A DNA stretch of 64,000 nucleotides, taken from assembly GCA_017622575.1 (NCBI GenBank), contig JAGAQU010000081.1:1-64000 (forward strand), read 5' to 3'. Positions 52,695 through 62,228 of this stretch are shown here, in pieces; within the stretch, counting starts at the first letter, position 1, and every line of letters begins with the position of its first letter. The DNA is from Lachnospiraceae bacterium (GTDB taxonomy: Bacteria; Bacillota; Clostridia; Lachnospirales; Lachnospiraceae). Below the pieces are notes generated by a model that saw only the letters and a list, made by a program, of their open reading frames with translations, was not told where the DNA came from and searched no databases. The position numbers were made by a program, and so were the translations under genes.

Positions 52695-52763
52695 AAAGAA
52701 TCCTGTACAAAATTACTGAAAATGTACTTTTGGTAATTTTGTACAATGGATTCTTTTTTTGTT
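52695..52763 (+). terminator. Strong intrinsic terminator after rseP
   Basis: A long stem pairs 52695-52716 (AAAGAATCC, then TGTACAAAATTAC) with 52733-52756 (GTAATTTTGTACA, then GGATTCTTT) with one 2-nt bulge, followed by a T-run to about 52759. It closes the pyrH-rseP run. Confidence 0.85.
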
Positions 52764-52881
52764 TTGTCTTATACTGGGTATCACTTCGGAAGTAATCAAG
52801 ATTCATTCGGAATTCATTCAGTGCTTCACTGAACTTTTCCAAGATAATCACAAGCAGATGCATCATAAGAGGAGGTTTCCA

Positions 52882-53598
52882 TTGAAAATTATTTCAGGTG
52901 TCTACTGGGATAAAGGAAGGAGAAGCAGCAATCAGGATTCTCTTTTATTTGAACAGGTTAACACGAAAAAAGGCAGAGTAGTTCTGGCGGCGGTCAGTGA
53001 TGGGATAGGAGGGCTTCAGGAAGGGGAGACGGCAAGCGGCTTTATCCTGGAAAAGCTGCTTCAGAATTTTTATCATCAATTGCTTTCCATGATAGGGAAA
53101 AGCAAAGGCAGAAGTGCTTTGAGGAGAAGTTTTTTGCGATGCTTTTTTGAGACAAACTGTATCCTCAATCAATATGCAAAGAGTAAGGATATCAAGCTTG
53201 GAGCTACCGTTTCCGTATTGCTCCTCTTCAGGGGACGTTACCTGATTGCACATCTTGGAGACAGCAGAATTTACAGAGTTGATCAAAGGGGTAACGTAAA
53301 ACAGATCACCGAAGATCATTCCCTTGGCAGAAATGCGCTTACAAAATGTATGGGAAGCTTCTCTTATCAGAGCCCTGATATCTATGAGGGAAGAATCAGA
53401 GGAAAAACCGGTTTTCTGCTGTGCTCGGACGGATTTAGCCATTACCTGAGTGCGGAAATGATGACAGAGCTTTTGCATCCGGGGGAAATAGAAGAAGAGG
53501 AACAGATTGAAAAGAGGCTTCGGGAAATTGCCGGTTATGAATTGAAACAGGGAGAACAGGACAATATGTCGGCACTGTATTTCATGTGCAGCCGGTGA
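52882..53598 (+). CDS. PP2C-family serine/threonine phosphatase
   Basis: Removes phosphate from proteins, probably reversing the kinase encoded next. The 238-residue product (start inferred TTG 52882, 6 nt after AGAGGAGG) has the PPM motifs in order: RRSSNQDS, AVSDGIGGLQEGE, IAHLGDSRIYRV, TEDHSLGRN, LLCSDGFSHYL and QGEQDNMSALYF. The metal-binding aspartates are present. An earlier ATG at 52759 lies in or next to the terminator, so it is unlikely. No transmembrane helix. Confidence 0.9.
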   Translation: MKIISGVYWDKGRRSSNQDSLLFEQVNTKKGRVVLAAVSDGIGGLQEGETASGFILEKLLQNFYHQLLSMIGKSKGRSALRRSFLRCFFETNCILNQYAKSKDIKLGATVSVLLLFRGRYLIAHLGDSRIYRVDQRGNVKQITEDHSLGRNALTKCMGSFSYQSPDIYEGRIRGKTGFLLCSDGFSHYLSAEMMTELLHPGEIEEEEQIEKRLREIAGYELKQGEQDNMSALYFMCSR

Positions 53599-53633
53599 GA
53601 GCAGAAAGTGTACGTATGGAGAGGGAGGATAAG

Positions 53634-54980
53634 ATGAAACAGATATTGTGTAATAAGTATGAAGTGCTGAAAATCATCGCAGAAGGCGGACTTGGAGTGG
53701 TGTATCTGGTGAAGGATCTCCATTTGAATAAGCTTGCGGCAGTAAAGGTCAGCAAAAATCCGGGAAATGTAAAGGAACGGGAATTTGTATTCCGGGAGAT
53801 GGAAGTGTTAAAGGAATTATCCCATCCGGCGCTTCCCGGTATTATCGATTATTTTGAAGAAAGAGAGAACAGCTGTCTTGTGATGGAGTATGTGGAAGGT
53901 ATTACCATGGAACAGTATCTGCGGAAATTCGGAAAAGTGGAGGTTTCCCTTGCGGTAAAATGGGCCATTGAGCTTGCGGAGGTTCTTCAGTATCTGCATG
54001 CCTGTAATCCGCCCATCATTTACAGGGATCTGAAGCCGGCCAATATCATGATACAGCCGGATGGCAGGATCAAGCTGATTGATTTCGGTGCAGCTTTTAT
54101 CGCCTCCTATGGACAGAACAGGGAACAGATGATGGTAGGGACACCGGGCTACAGTTCACCGGAGCAGTGGCAATGTGGGAATGCAGGGAAAGCAAGCGAC
54201 ATCTATGGTCTTGGTGCCGTCCTTCATGAAATGTTGACGGGAATCTGTCCGGTACAGTCTACTTTTCAAAGACGACCCGTAAGAGAGTACGACAGAAGCA
54301 TTCCAAGAGAGCTTGAGAAGGTAGTCTGCGTCTGTACGCGGAAACGGTCACAGGAAAGATATCAGTCCATGGAACAACTCCGGGATGCTCTCCTCAACTA
54401 CGAAAAGAAAGGAAAGGTAAAAGAAGGATTGTTTCTCATAAAAAAAGGAGTGGGATGGACTCTGATTCTGGCAGCGGCAATGCTTTTTTTTCTTCCTCTT
54501 CTTAAGGGTGTCAGCAGAGAGCAGTTTCCCTTTCCCTATCTGGAAAAGCCCCTTCTCCTTTCAGGAGCTGCTCTGCTGTATCAGATCCTGTTCCTGAGGA
54601 GAGGAGAAGATGCAAAGATTCTGAAGAGGCAGGAAAAAAGCATTTTTCTTACAGAAAAGAAGTTTTCAGGCATTTATATATCGATAATCCTGGTTATGAT
54701 TTTGAGCAGTATGCTGTTGATGACCGGTGTTTTGAGCCTGACTGCGGCAGCACAGGAGAAGGAAAACAGTCTGTGGGTAGAAATGCGGGATGAAAAGAAC
54801 CGAAAGCTTTTGATCAAAGAAGGATCCGTTTATCAGGTGATCGACAGGCTGCGGCTGGAGATCCCGGCAGAGAGAATGCCGGAGGGAGAAATCACTCTTA
54901 AGGTGGTGGCAACAGGAGAAGAGGGAGAGATTTATGAGAGCCGCACCTTTCTTCTTGAAGGAGGAAAAAGGGAAGAATAA
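53634..54980 (+). CDS. Membrane serine/threonine protein kinase without PASTA domains
   Basis: A Hanks-type kinase. The 448-residue product has a Gly-rich loop (EGGLGVVY, 17-24), Lys38, the catalytic loop with Tyr130-Arg131-Asp132 (YRDLKPAN; Tyr in place of the usual His), Asp150 in DFGAA and the activation-segment end YSSPEQW. Three predicted membrane helices follow (about 272-292, 302-322, 345-370), then an outside domain of about 75 residues rich in Glu, Arg and Val with no PASTA pattern. ATG 53634 follows GAGGGAGG. It is paired with the phosphatase just upstream. The usual PASTA kinase pair sits elsewhere in most genomes. Confidence 0.88.
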   Translation: MKQILCNKYEVLKIIAEGGLGVVYLVKDLHLNKLAAVKVSKNPGNVKEREFVFREMEVLKELSHPALPGIIDYFEERENSCLVMEYVEGITMEQYLRKFGKVEVSLAVKWAIELAEVLQYLHACNPPIIYRDLKPANIMIQPDGRIKLIDFGAAFIASYGQNREQMMVGTPGYSSPEQWQCGNAGKASDIYGLGAVLHEMLTGICPVQSTFQRRPVREYDRSIPRELEKVVCVCTRKRSQERYQSMEQLRDALLNYEKKGKVKEGLFLIKKGVGWTLILAAAMLFFLPLLKGVSREQFPFPYLEKPLLLSGAALLYQILFLRRGEDAKILKRQEKSIFLTEKKFSGIYISIILVMILSSMLLMTGVLSLTAAAQEKENSLWVEMRDEKNRKLLIKEGSVYQVIDRLRLEIPAERMPEGEITLKVVATGEEGEIYESRTFLLEGGKREE

Positions 54981-54995
54981 ACGAGGAAAGAAGAA

Positions 54996-55024
54996 TTGCC
55001 TTTCGGTCTAAATTAGACTATACT
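54996..55024 (+). promoter_or_regulatory. Probable promoter of ispG-polC
   Basis: TTGCCT (54996-55001), 17-nt spacer, TATACT (55019-55024). No terminator was seen after the kinase gene, so read-through is also possible. Confidence 0.5.
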
Positions 55025-55059
55025 AATAGCATATGAATAGATATTTTCAGGAGGCAGTC

Positions 55060-56115
55060 ATGACAAGAGAACAGACGAAAGTGATCAGGATCGGTGACAG
55101 ACTGATCGGCGGAGGCAATCCTATTCTGATCCAATCTATGACAAATACAAGAACAGAGGATGTGGAGGCTACCGTTGCACAGATTAAGAGATTGACAGAG
55201 GCGGGCTGCGAGATCATCCGTTGCACAGTGCCCACTCTGGAAGCAGCGCAGGCAATCAAAGAGATCAAGAAGCAGATTACCATTCCACTGGTGGCAGATA
55301 TTCATTTCGACTATAAAATGGCGATTGCAGCCATGGAAAACGGTGCGGATAAAATCAGAATCAATCCAGGCAATATCGGCGGCAAAGACAAGGTGGCAGC
55401 AGTGGTCAGGGTAGCAAAGGAGAGAAACATTCCGATTCGTGTCGGTGTGAACAGCGGATCCCTTGAGAAGGAGCTGGTGGAGAAATATCACGGTGTCACG
55501 GCAGAAGGAATTGTGGAGAGTGCTCTTGACAAGGTACATATGATTGAGGATCTGGATTATCAGAATCTGGTCATCAGCATCAAATCCTCTGATGTGCTGA
55601 TGTGCGTGAAGGCTCACGAGATTTTGGCAGCACAGACCGACTATCCTTTGCATGTAGGTATCACGGAGTCAGGTACCATCATCAGCGGCAATATCAAATC
55701 ATCCATTGGTCTTGCGCTGATCTTACATCAGGGGATCGGCGACACGATCCGTGTTTCCCTGACAGGAGATCCGGTGGAGGAAATCAAATCCGCAAAGCTG
55801 ATCCTGCGTACGCTTGGACTTAGAAAGGGCGGAATCGAAGTGGTGTCCTGTCCTACCTGTGGCAGAACAAAGATCGATCTGATCGGTCTTGCCAATCAGG
55901 TGGAGACGCTGGTTGCCGGTTATCCCCTTAATATCAAAGTGGCTGTGATGGGCTGCGCCGTAAACGGTCCGGGAGAAGCGAGGGAAGCAGATATCGGTAT
56001 TGCCGGAGGAATCGGAGAGGGCCTTTTGATCAAGAAAGGCGAAATCATAAAGAAAGTGCCGGAAAGTGAACTGCTTTCGGTGCTGAAAGAGGAGCTTGAC
56101 CATTGGCCAGGATAA
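55060..56115 (+). CDS. ispG: 4-hydroxy-3-methylbut-2-enyl diphosphate synthase
   Basis: IspG (GcpE) is an iron-sulfur enzyme that converts MEcPP to HMBPP in the MEP pathway. The 351-residue product has IQSMTNTRTEDVEATV, LVADIHFDYKMA, RINPGNIG, and the C-terminal Fe-S cysteines in VVSCPTCGRTKID and VMGCAVNGPGEA. ATG 55060 has AGGAGG 5 nt upstream; ATG 55033 is in frame but lacks it. Its pathway partner dxr lies 4 kb upstream. Confidence 0.96.
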   Translation: MTREQTKVIRIGDRLIGGGNPILIQSMTNTRTEDVEATVAQIKRLTEAGCEIIRCTVPTLEAAQAIKEIKKQITIPLVADIHFDYKMAIAAMENGADKIRINPGNIGGKDKVAAVVRVAKERNIPIRVGVNSGSLEKELVEKYHGVTAEGIVESALDKVHMIEDLDYQNLVISIKSSDVLMCVKAHEILAAQTDYPLHVGITESGTIISGNIKSSIGLALILHQGIGDTIRVSLTGDPVEEIKSAKLILRTLGLRKGGIEVVSCPTCGRTKIDLIGLANQVETLVAGYPLNIKVAVMGCAVNGPGEAREADIGIAGGIGEGLLIKKGEIIKKVPESELLSVLKEELDHWPG

Positions 56116-56151
56116 ATACAGCTCTTTGCATGTAAAGAAAAGGAAACAGAA

Positions 56152-59100
56152 ATGGCGAAACAGTTTTTTGATGTATTTCCCAATTTGAAATTGGATAAAA
56201 AGAATCAGGATTTATTTGAACTGGCAACCGTAGAAAAGGTCTCTGCAACAAAAAGCAGAGACCTGATTCGCGTTACCTTTCGCTGTGATCATCTGATTCA
56301 AAAAGAAAATGTGCTCAAGGTGGAGGAGCAGATCAAAAAACAGTTTTTTGAAAATCATTCCGTGCGGGTGAAACTGTATGAGAGATTTAAGCTTTCCGAT
56401 CAGTATACTCCTGAAAATCTGATGGATATCTATAAAGACAGTATTCTTCTGGAACTTCGAAATTACAGTCCCGTGGAATATAATCTGTTCAAAGGTGCAG
56501 ATATTACTTATCCTTCCGGGCAGGAGATGAATCTAGTGGTTGAAGACAGTGTTCTTGCCAGAAGCAAGGCGGATGAGTTGGTAAGAATTCTGGAGAAAAT
56601 CCTCAATGAAAGATGTGGATTCCGGGTAAGAATATCCGTTCAGTATAAGGAAAAAAAGACAGGAAAATATAAGGAAGAAGACGATCTTAAAATCAAAAGA
56701 CAGGTAGCAGAGATTACGTCAAGAGCCTTTGGTGCTTCAGAGAAAGGAGAGGAAGCTGTTCTTTCGGAAGAACCCTCAGGTACAGTATCTGAGGCATGTA
56801 CAGATAGTTCACCGGAGAAAGAGAAAAAATCGGAATCTCCCGACAAACCGATAGAGAAGAAATCTGCCGAAAAGCAGAAAGAAAAAGGCTCCGGTTTCGG
56901 GAAAGGCTTCCCAAAGGGAGATTATAAAAAGGGCGATTTCAAGAAAGGTGAGTTTAACCGTTCCGTGAAACGTTCCGACAATCCCGATGTGATTTACGGC
57001 CGTGATTTTGAGGAGGATGCGATTCCCATCGAGGATATCATCGGTGAGATCGGTGAGGTGGTCATCCGGGGTAAGATCATCCATTTTGACAGCAGGGAGA
57101 TCAAGAATGAAAAGACGATTTTGATGTTTGATGTCACTGATTTCACGGACACCATGACTATCAAAATGTTTGCCCGCAATGACCAGGTGGCGGAGATCAC
57201 GGCAGGGATCAAGGTGGGTGCCTTTGTAAAGCTTAAGGGTGTCACCATGGTGGATAAGTTTGACAGTGAGCTTACCATAGGCTCCCTTGCAGGCATCAAG
57301 AAAATTCCCGATTTTACCACCTCCCGCAGCGATAACAGCCTGCGAAAGAGAGTGGAGCTTCACTGCCACACCAAGATGAGCGATATGGACGGTGTTTCCG
57401 AGGCCAAGGATATTGTAAAACGAGCTTACAAATGGGGTCATCCTGCCATTGCCATTACGGATCACGGGGTAGTGCAGTCCTTCCCGGATGCCAATCATGT
57501 ATGGGAAGACCTCTGGAAGGAAGAGAAAAATAAGAGAAAAGAAGCCGGAGATCCAAATCCGGACAAACAGGATTTTTTCAAGATCATTTACGGCATGGAG
57601 GCTTACCTAGTCGATGATTTGAAGGAAATCGTCACGGGAGATGCGGGACAGGACTTTTCCTCAGACTTTGTGGTGTTTGATATCGAGACCACGGGCTTTT
57701 CACCTGTGAACAACAGGATCATCGAGATCGGAGCGGTAAAGGTTTCAGGTGGCGCGATCACTGACAGGTATTCCACCTTTGTGAATCCCGGTGTGCCCAT
57801 TCCCTTTGAAATCGAGAAGCTGACGAGTATCAACGATTCCATGGTCATGGATTCTCCGTCCATTGAAACCATTCTGCCGGAATTCCTTGCGTTCTGTGAG
57901 GATGCGGTGATGGTGGCCCACAATGCCAATTTTGACATGAGCTTTATCATGGAAAATGCAAGGAGGCTTGGCATCGAAAAGAAGTTTACCTATGTGGATA
58001 CCCTGGGAATCGCCAGGATCCTTCTGCCTCATCAGGCCAAGCATACCCTGGATGCGGTGGCCAAAACACTGGGGATTTCCCTGGAGAACCACCACAGAGC
58101 GGTGGATGATGCAGAGTGTACCGCAGAAATTTTTGTGAAATTCATTCCCATGCTGAAGGAGCAGGGTGCGGATACCCTTTCGAACGTCAATGCCATGGGT
58201 GCATCCAGCCCTGATATTGTAAAAAAGCTGACAAGCTATCACGCCATCATTCTGGCAGAGAACAATATAGGAAGAGAGAATCTCTACAGGCTGGTATCGG
58301 AGTCCCACTTAAATTATTTTGCAAGGCAGCCCAGAGTGCCAAAGAGCCTTCTCATGAAATACCGGGAGGGGTTGATCCTGGGAAGTGCCTGCGAGGCTGG
58401 AGAGCTTTATCGCGCTCTTCTGGACGGAAGACCGGAGGAGGAAATTGCGAGGATTGTGAATTTCTATGATTATTTGGAAATCCAGCCCCTTGGCAACAAT
58501 AAGTTTATGATCGAATCCGACAGGATCCCTTCGGTCAACAGCATGGAAGATATCATGAATTTCAATCGCAGGATCGTGGAACTGGGGGAGGAATTTAACA
58601 AGCCCGTTGTGGCAACCTGTGACGTCCATTTTCTGGATCCTGAGGATGAAGTATACAGAAGAATCATTATGGCCGGTAAGGGATTTGACGATGCGGACCA
58701 GCAGGCACCTCTTTACCTTCGCACCACAGAGGAAATGCTGAAGGAGTTTGAATATCTCGGCAGTGACAAGGCTGAGGAGGTTGTGATTACCAACACCAAT
58801 AAGATTGCGGACAGGATTGATGTGATGGCACCGGTGAGACCGGACAAATGTCCGCCCGTGATCCCGGACAGTGACAAGACACTGACAGAGATCTGCTATA
58901 ACAGGGCACATGAGCTCTATGGAGAAGAACTGCCTAAGATCGTGGAAGACAGACTGGAGAAAGAACTTCACTCCATCATCAGCAACGGCTTTGCGGTGAT
59001 GTATATTATTGCCCAGAAGCTGGTTTGGAAATCCGTGGAGGACGGTTATCTGGTAGGCTCCAGAGGCTCTGTGGGCTCTTCCCTTGTGGCATTTATGGCG

Positions 59101-60744
59101 GGGATCACGGAAGTAAACTCCTTAAGTGCCCATTATCGCTGTCCCAATTGTCACTATTACGACTTTGATTCCCCGGAGGTAAGAGCCTATGCCGGTAATG
59201 CGGGCTGTGACATGCCGGATAAGCTTTGCCCGAACTGCGGCAAGCCTCTTGTGAAGGACGGGTTTGACATTCCCTTTGAAACCTTCCTGGGCTTTAAGGG
59301 AGATAAGGAACCGGATATTGACCTGAATTTCTCCGGAGAATACCAGAGTAAGGCGCACAAATATACGGAGGTTATTTTCGGTGCCGGGCAGACCTACCGT
59401 GCCGGAACCATCGGTACCCTTGCAGACAAGACCGCCTTTGGGTATGTGAAGAATTATTATGAGGAGCGGGGCAAGCGGAAGCGGAACTGCGAGATCAACC
59501 GTATCGTCCTTGGATGCACGGGAGTCCGCAGAAGTACGGGACAGCATCCGGGAGGTATCATCGTGCTTCCCATGGGAGAGGACATCAACTCCTTTACACC
59601 GGTGCAGCATCCCGCCAACGATATGACCACGGACATTGTTACCACCCATTTTGATTATCACTCCATTGACCATAACCTGTTAAAGCTTGATATCCTGGGG
59701 CATGATGATCCTACCATGATCCGTATGCTGCAGGATCTGACGGGGATTGATCCGACCACCATCCCGCTTGACGATCCTCAGGTTATGTCCCTGTTCCAGA
59801 ATACATCGGCTCTCGGCATCACGCCGGAGCAGATTGACGGCTGTCCTGTGGGATCACTGGGTATTCCGGAATTCGGTACGGATTTCGTGATCCAGATGCT
59901 TCTTGACACTAAGCCCAAGTGCTTCTCTGACCTGATCAGGATCTCGGGGCTCGGCCACGGAACGGACGTATGGCTTGGCAATGCGCAGACGCTGATTCTG
60001 GAGGGAACGGCTGACATTTCCCACTGTATCTGCTGTCGTGACGATATTATGATCTATCTGATCAATCAGGGCGTGGACAGTGCCCTGTCCTTTACCATTA
60101 TGGAGAGCGTTCGTAAGGGAAAGGGATTGAAGCCGGAATTTGAAGCGGCCATGAAGGAAAAGAATGTGCCGGACTGGTATATCTGGTCCTGCAAGAAGAT
60201 CAAGTATATGTTCCCCAAGGCCCATGCGGCAGCCTATGTCATGATGGCATGGAGGATCGCTTACTGTAAGATCAATTATCCGCTGGCTTATTATGCAGCC
60301 TTTTTCTCCATTCGTGCCAAGGCTTTTTCCTATGAATTGATGTGCCAGGGGCAGCAGCATCTGGAAAATGTGATGGCGGATTACAAGAGAAGAGGGGACA
60401 GCTTATCCCAGAAGGAGCAGGCTGCCTACAGAGATATGAAGATCGTGCAGGAAATGTATGCCCGGGGATTTGAGTTTGTTCCCATAGACATTTTCAGCGC
60501 CCAGTCCAGAAGCTTTCAGATCGTGGACGGAAAGCTGATGCCTTCCTTAAACAGTATTGACGGTCTGGGTGAAACAGCAGCGGATGCCATTGTGGAGGCG
60601 GCAAAGGACGGTCCTTTCCTGTCAAAGGATGATTTCCGGCAAAGAACCAAGGTGTCAAAGACCATCGTGGATCTGATGGACAGCTTAAATCTGCTCGGAA
60701 AGCTGCCGGAATCCAATCAGATCAGTCTGTTTGACTTTGTCTGA
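56152..60744 (+). CDS. polC: DNA polymerase III alpha subunit, PolC type
   Basis: PolC is the replicative polymerase with built-in proofreading of low-GC Gram-positives. The 1530-residue product has an N-terminal PolC domain (1-190), a charged linker, an OB domain (about 298-390), a PHP domain (from about 400; HCHTKMSDMDGV) split by the DnaQ-like exonuclease (about 505-670; FDIETTGFSPVNNRIIEIG), a zinc module (CPNC near 995 and CPNCGKPL), catalytic PDIDLNFSGEYQ near 1054, and the finger and duplex-binding domains. It is about 90 residues longer than Bacillus PolC, in part from a Lys/Gly-rich linker near 240-275. Confidence 0.97.
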   Translation: MAKQFFDVFPNLKLDKKNQDLFELATVEKVSATKSRDLIRVTFRCDHLIQKENVLKVEEQIKKQFFENHSVRVKLYERFKLSDQYTPENLMDIYKDSILLELRNYSPVEYNLFKGADITYPSGQEMNLVVEDSVLARSKADELVRILEKILNERCGFRVRISVQYKEKKTGKYKEEDDLKIKRQVAEITSRAFGASEKGEEAVLSEEPSGTVSEACTDSSPEKEKKSESPDKPIEKKSAEKQKEKGSGFGKGFPKGDYKKGDFKKGEFNRSVKRSDNPDVIYGRDFEEDAIPIEDIIGEIGEVVIRGKIIHFDSREIKNEKTILMFDVTDFTDTMTIKMFARNDQVAEITAGIKVGAFVKLKGVTMVDKFDSELTIGSLAGIKKIPDFTTSRSDNSLRKRVELHCHTKMSDMDGVSEAKDIVKRAYKWGHPAIAITDHGVVQSFPDANHVWEDLWKEEKNKRKEAGDPNPDKQDFFKIIYGMEAYLVDDLKEIVTGDAGQDFSSDFVVFDIETTGFSPVNNRIIEIGAVKVSGGAITDRYSTFVNPGVPIPFEIEKLTSINDSMVMDSPSIETILPEFLAFCEDAVMVAHNANFDMSFIMENARRLGIEKKFTYVDTLGIARILLPHQAKHTLDAVAKTLGISLENHHRAVDDAECTAEIFVKFIPMLKEQGADTLSNVNAMGASSPDIVKKLTSYHAIILAENNIGRENLYRLVSESHLNYFARQPRVPKSLLMKYREGLILGSACEAGELYRALLDGRPEEEIARIVNFYDYLEIQPLGNNKFMIESDRIPSVNSMEDIMNFNRRIVELGEEFNKPVVATCDVHFLDPEDEVYRRIIMAGKGFDDADQQAPLYLRTTEEMLKEFEYLGSDKAEEVVITNTNKIADRIDVMAPVRPDKCPPVIPDSDKTLTEICYNRAHELYGEELPKIVEDRLEKELHSIISNGFAVMYIIAQKLVWKSVEDGYLVGSRGSVGSSLVAFMAGITEVNSLSAHYRCPNCHYYDFDSPEVRAYAGNAGCDMPDKLCPNCGKPLVKDGFDIPFETFLGFKGDKEPDIDLNFSGEYQSKAHKYTEVIFGAGQTYRAGTIGTLADKTAFGYVKNYYEERGKRKRNCEINRIVLGCTGVRRSTGQHPGGIIVLPMGEDINSFTPVQHPANDMTTDIVTTHFDYHSIDHNLLKLDILGHDDPTMIRMLQDLTGIDPTTIPLDDPQVMSLFQNTSALGITPEQIDGCPVGSLGIPEFGTDFVIQMLLDTKPKCFSDLIRISGLGHGTDVWLGNAQTLILEGTADISHCICCRDDIMIYLINQGVDSALSFTIMESVRKGKGLKPEFEAAMKEKNVPDWYIWSCKKIKYMFPKAHAAAYVMMAWRIAYCKINYPLAYYAAFFSIRAKAFSYELMCQGQQHLENVMADYKRRGDSLSQKEQAAYRDMKIVQEMYARGFEFVPIDIFSAQSRSFQIVDGKLMPSLNSIDGLGETAADAIVEAAKDGPFLSKDDFRQRTKVSKTIVDLMDSLNLLGKLPESNQISLFDFV

Positions 60745-60762
60745 CGGCAGAAATCTACTCAT

Positions 60763-60791
60763 TTGTGTTTGTGAGACAAAAGTGCTATAAT
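60763..60791 (+). promoter_or_regulatory. Probable promoter of degV
   Basis: TTGTGT (60763-60768), 17-nt spacer, TATAAT (60786-60791) preceded by TGC (extended -10). Confidence 0.6.
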
Positions 60792-60835
60792 CGTTTCAGA
60801 ATTGAAAAGAAAATGAACTCTGAGAGGACTGTAAA

Positions 60836-61723
60836 ATGGGAGATTATGTTTTGAGCTGCTGTTCCACAGCTGATTTATCAAAGGAACGTTTTGAAAAGAG
60901 ACAGATTCAGTATGTATGTTTTCACTTTGAACTGGGTGGAAAAGAATATCTTGACGATCTTGGGGCTTCTGTTCCGCCGGAAGAATTATATAGAAGGATG
61001 ATAGCGGGAGAGGATACCAAGACATCCCAGGTCAGTGTTGGAGACTATGAAGCCTTATTTGAAAAGAACCTGAAGGACGGAAAGGACATTCTGCATGTCA
61101 CCCTTTCCTCCGGAATTTCAGGAACCTACAACTCTGCCTGTGTGGCAAGAGATGAATTGAAAGAACGCTATCCGGACAGGAAAATCTATGTGGTGGATTC
61201 GCTGGCTGCGTCAAGCGGTTACGGACTCCTCATGGAAACACTTGCAGATCTTCGGGACTCCGGTATGGGAATTGACGAACTGTATCGGTGGGCGGAAGAA
61301 AATAAGCTAAAGCTTCATCACTGGTTTTTCTCCACAGATCTGACTTTTTTTATCAAAGGAGGAAGAGTTTCCAAAACAGCAGGCTTTATCGGTTCCGTCA
61401 TGAATATCTGCCCTCTTCTCAATGTGGATTTTGGGGGGAAACTGATTCCCAGGGAGAAGATCCGCACCAAAAAGAAAGTCATTGCCAGAATTGTGGAACA
61501 AATGGAGATAAATGCGCAGGATGGACTTGACTATTCCGGCAAATGCTTTTTGAGCCATTCCCTGTGCCGGGAGGATGCAGATACAGTGGCAGCGCTTGTG
61601 GAGGAAAAGTTTAAGAAGCTGAACGGAAAGGTAGAGATATTCCCTATCGGTGCCACCATCGGAAGCCATACAGGGCCCGGAACCGTAGCGCTGTTCTTCT
61701 GGGGAAATAAAAGAGAGAATTAA
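60836..61723 (+). CDS. DegV family fatty acid-binding protein
   Basis: DegV (FakB-like) proteins bind a fatty acid and present it to a kinase for phosphorylation. The 295-residue product has the family blocks EDTKTSQVSVGDYEALFEKN, HVTLSSGISGTYNSA, VVDSLAASSGYGLL, FIKGGRVSKTAG and IGATIGSHTGPGTVALFFWG. GAGAGGA precedes the ATG. A FakA-type kinase is not in the window. Confidence 0.92.
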   Translation: MGDYVLSCCSTADLSKERFEKRQIQYVCFHFELGGKEYLDDLGASVPPEELYRRMIAGEDTKTSQVSVGDYEALFEKNLKDGKDILHVTLSSGISGTYNSACVARDELKERYPDRKIYVVDSLAASSGYGLLMETLADLRDSGMGIDELYRWAEENKLKLHHWFFSTDLTFFIKGGRVSKTAGFIGSVMNICPLLNVDFGGKLIPREKIRTKKKVIARIVEQMEINAQDGLDYSGKCFLSHSLCREDADTVAALVEEKFKKLNGKVEIFPIGATIGSHTGPGTVALFFWGNKREN

Positions 61724-61761
61724 AGCTTTTCCAATGATATTATAGGAATTAGCAGACCGTA

Positions 61762-61800
61762 GAAAAATACCTGTTTCCATGATAGGGAACAGGTATTTTC
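61762..61800. terminator. Intrinsic terminator after degV
   Basis: GAAAAATACCTGTTTCC (61762-61778) pairs with GGGAACAGGTATTTTC (61785-61800) with minor bulges; A/T-rich ends make it usable from either side. Confidence 0.75.
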
Positions 61801-61829
61801 TATAGGTATTTTCTATAGCAATTTTTTCA

Positions 61830-61857
61830 TTGACATCTATTTCTTAAGTGTTATAAT
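61830..61857 (+). promoter_or_regulatory. Strong promoter of tRNA-Val
   Basis: Consensus TTGACA (61830-61835), 16-nt spacer, TATAAT (61852-61857). Predicted start is a few nt before the tRNA. Confidence 0.8.
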
Positions 61858-61866
61858 CATTTTTAT

Positions 61867-61940
61867 GGAAGCATAGCTCAGCTGGGATGAGCGTTCGCCT
61901 CACACGCGAGAGGTCACGGGTTCGAGCCCCGTTGCTTCCA
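61867..61940 (+). tRNA. tRNA-Val (anticodon CAC)
   Basis: Full cloverleaf: acceptor GGAAGCA/TGCTTCC, D-arm GCTC/GAGC, anticodon stem TTCGC/GCGAG with loop CTCACAC (anticodon CAC), T-arm ACGGG/CCCGT with TTCGAGC. Discriminator A; CCA is not encoded. A T-run follows immediately. Confidence 0.95.
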
Positions 61941-61973
61941 TTTTTTATTTATATGAAAACATTTTAGACAAAT

Positions 61974-62006
61974 AAAAAACACCTATCCGTTATGACGGAA
62001 CAGGCA
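61974..62006 (-). terminator. Probable terminator of tRNA-Glu
   Basis: Read on the - strand: CCTGTTCCGT, loop CAT, AACGGATAGG, then GTGTTTTTTATT. It lies just downstream of the tRNA. Confidence 0.6.
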
Positions 62007-62040
62007 TTTTTCGGGTTGGGCTGTTATTAATAATAGTTAG

Positions 62041-62112
62041 CAGCTCGTAGGGGAATCGAACCCCTGTTTCCGCCGTGAGAGGGCGGCGTCTTAACCGCTT
62101 GACCAACGAGCC
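62041..62112 (-). tRNA. tRNA-Glu (anticodon CTC)
   Basis: Read on the - strand: acceptor GGCTCGT/ACGAGCT (first pair G-T), D-arm GTC/GAC with the loop AAGCGGTTAA, anticodon stem CCGCC/GGCGG with loop CTCTCAC (anticodon CTC), T-arm GGGG/CCCC with TTCGATT. Discriminator G; CCA is not encoded. Confidence 0.93.
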
Positions 62113-62159
62113 ACACGATTACTAAACATATCGTACTTGCTTATTCTATTATAAGTTGG

Positions 62160-62228
62160 AGAAGAATGCAAGCAAAATTTTCAAAATTTTATAAATTTTT
62201 TGAAAAATTTTGTTTGCTTTCATTCTCA
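62160..62228 (-). terminator. Possible terminator of the PHP-HAD gene
   Basis: A long A/T-rich inverted repeat: 62161-62182 (GAAGAATGCAAGCAAAATTTTC) pairs imperfectly with 62203-62228. It lies immediately after the stop codon on the - strand. Confidence 0.45.
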
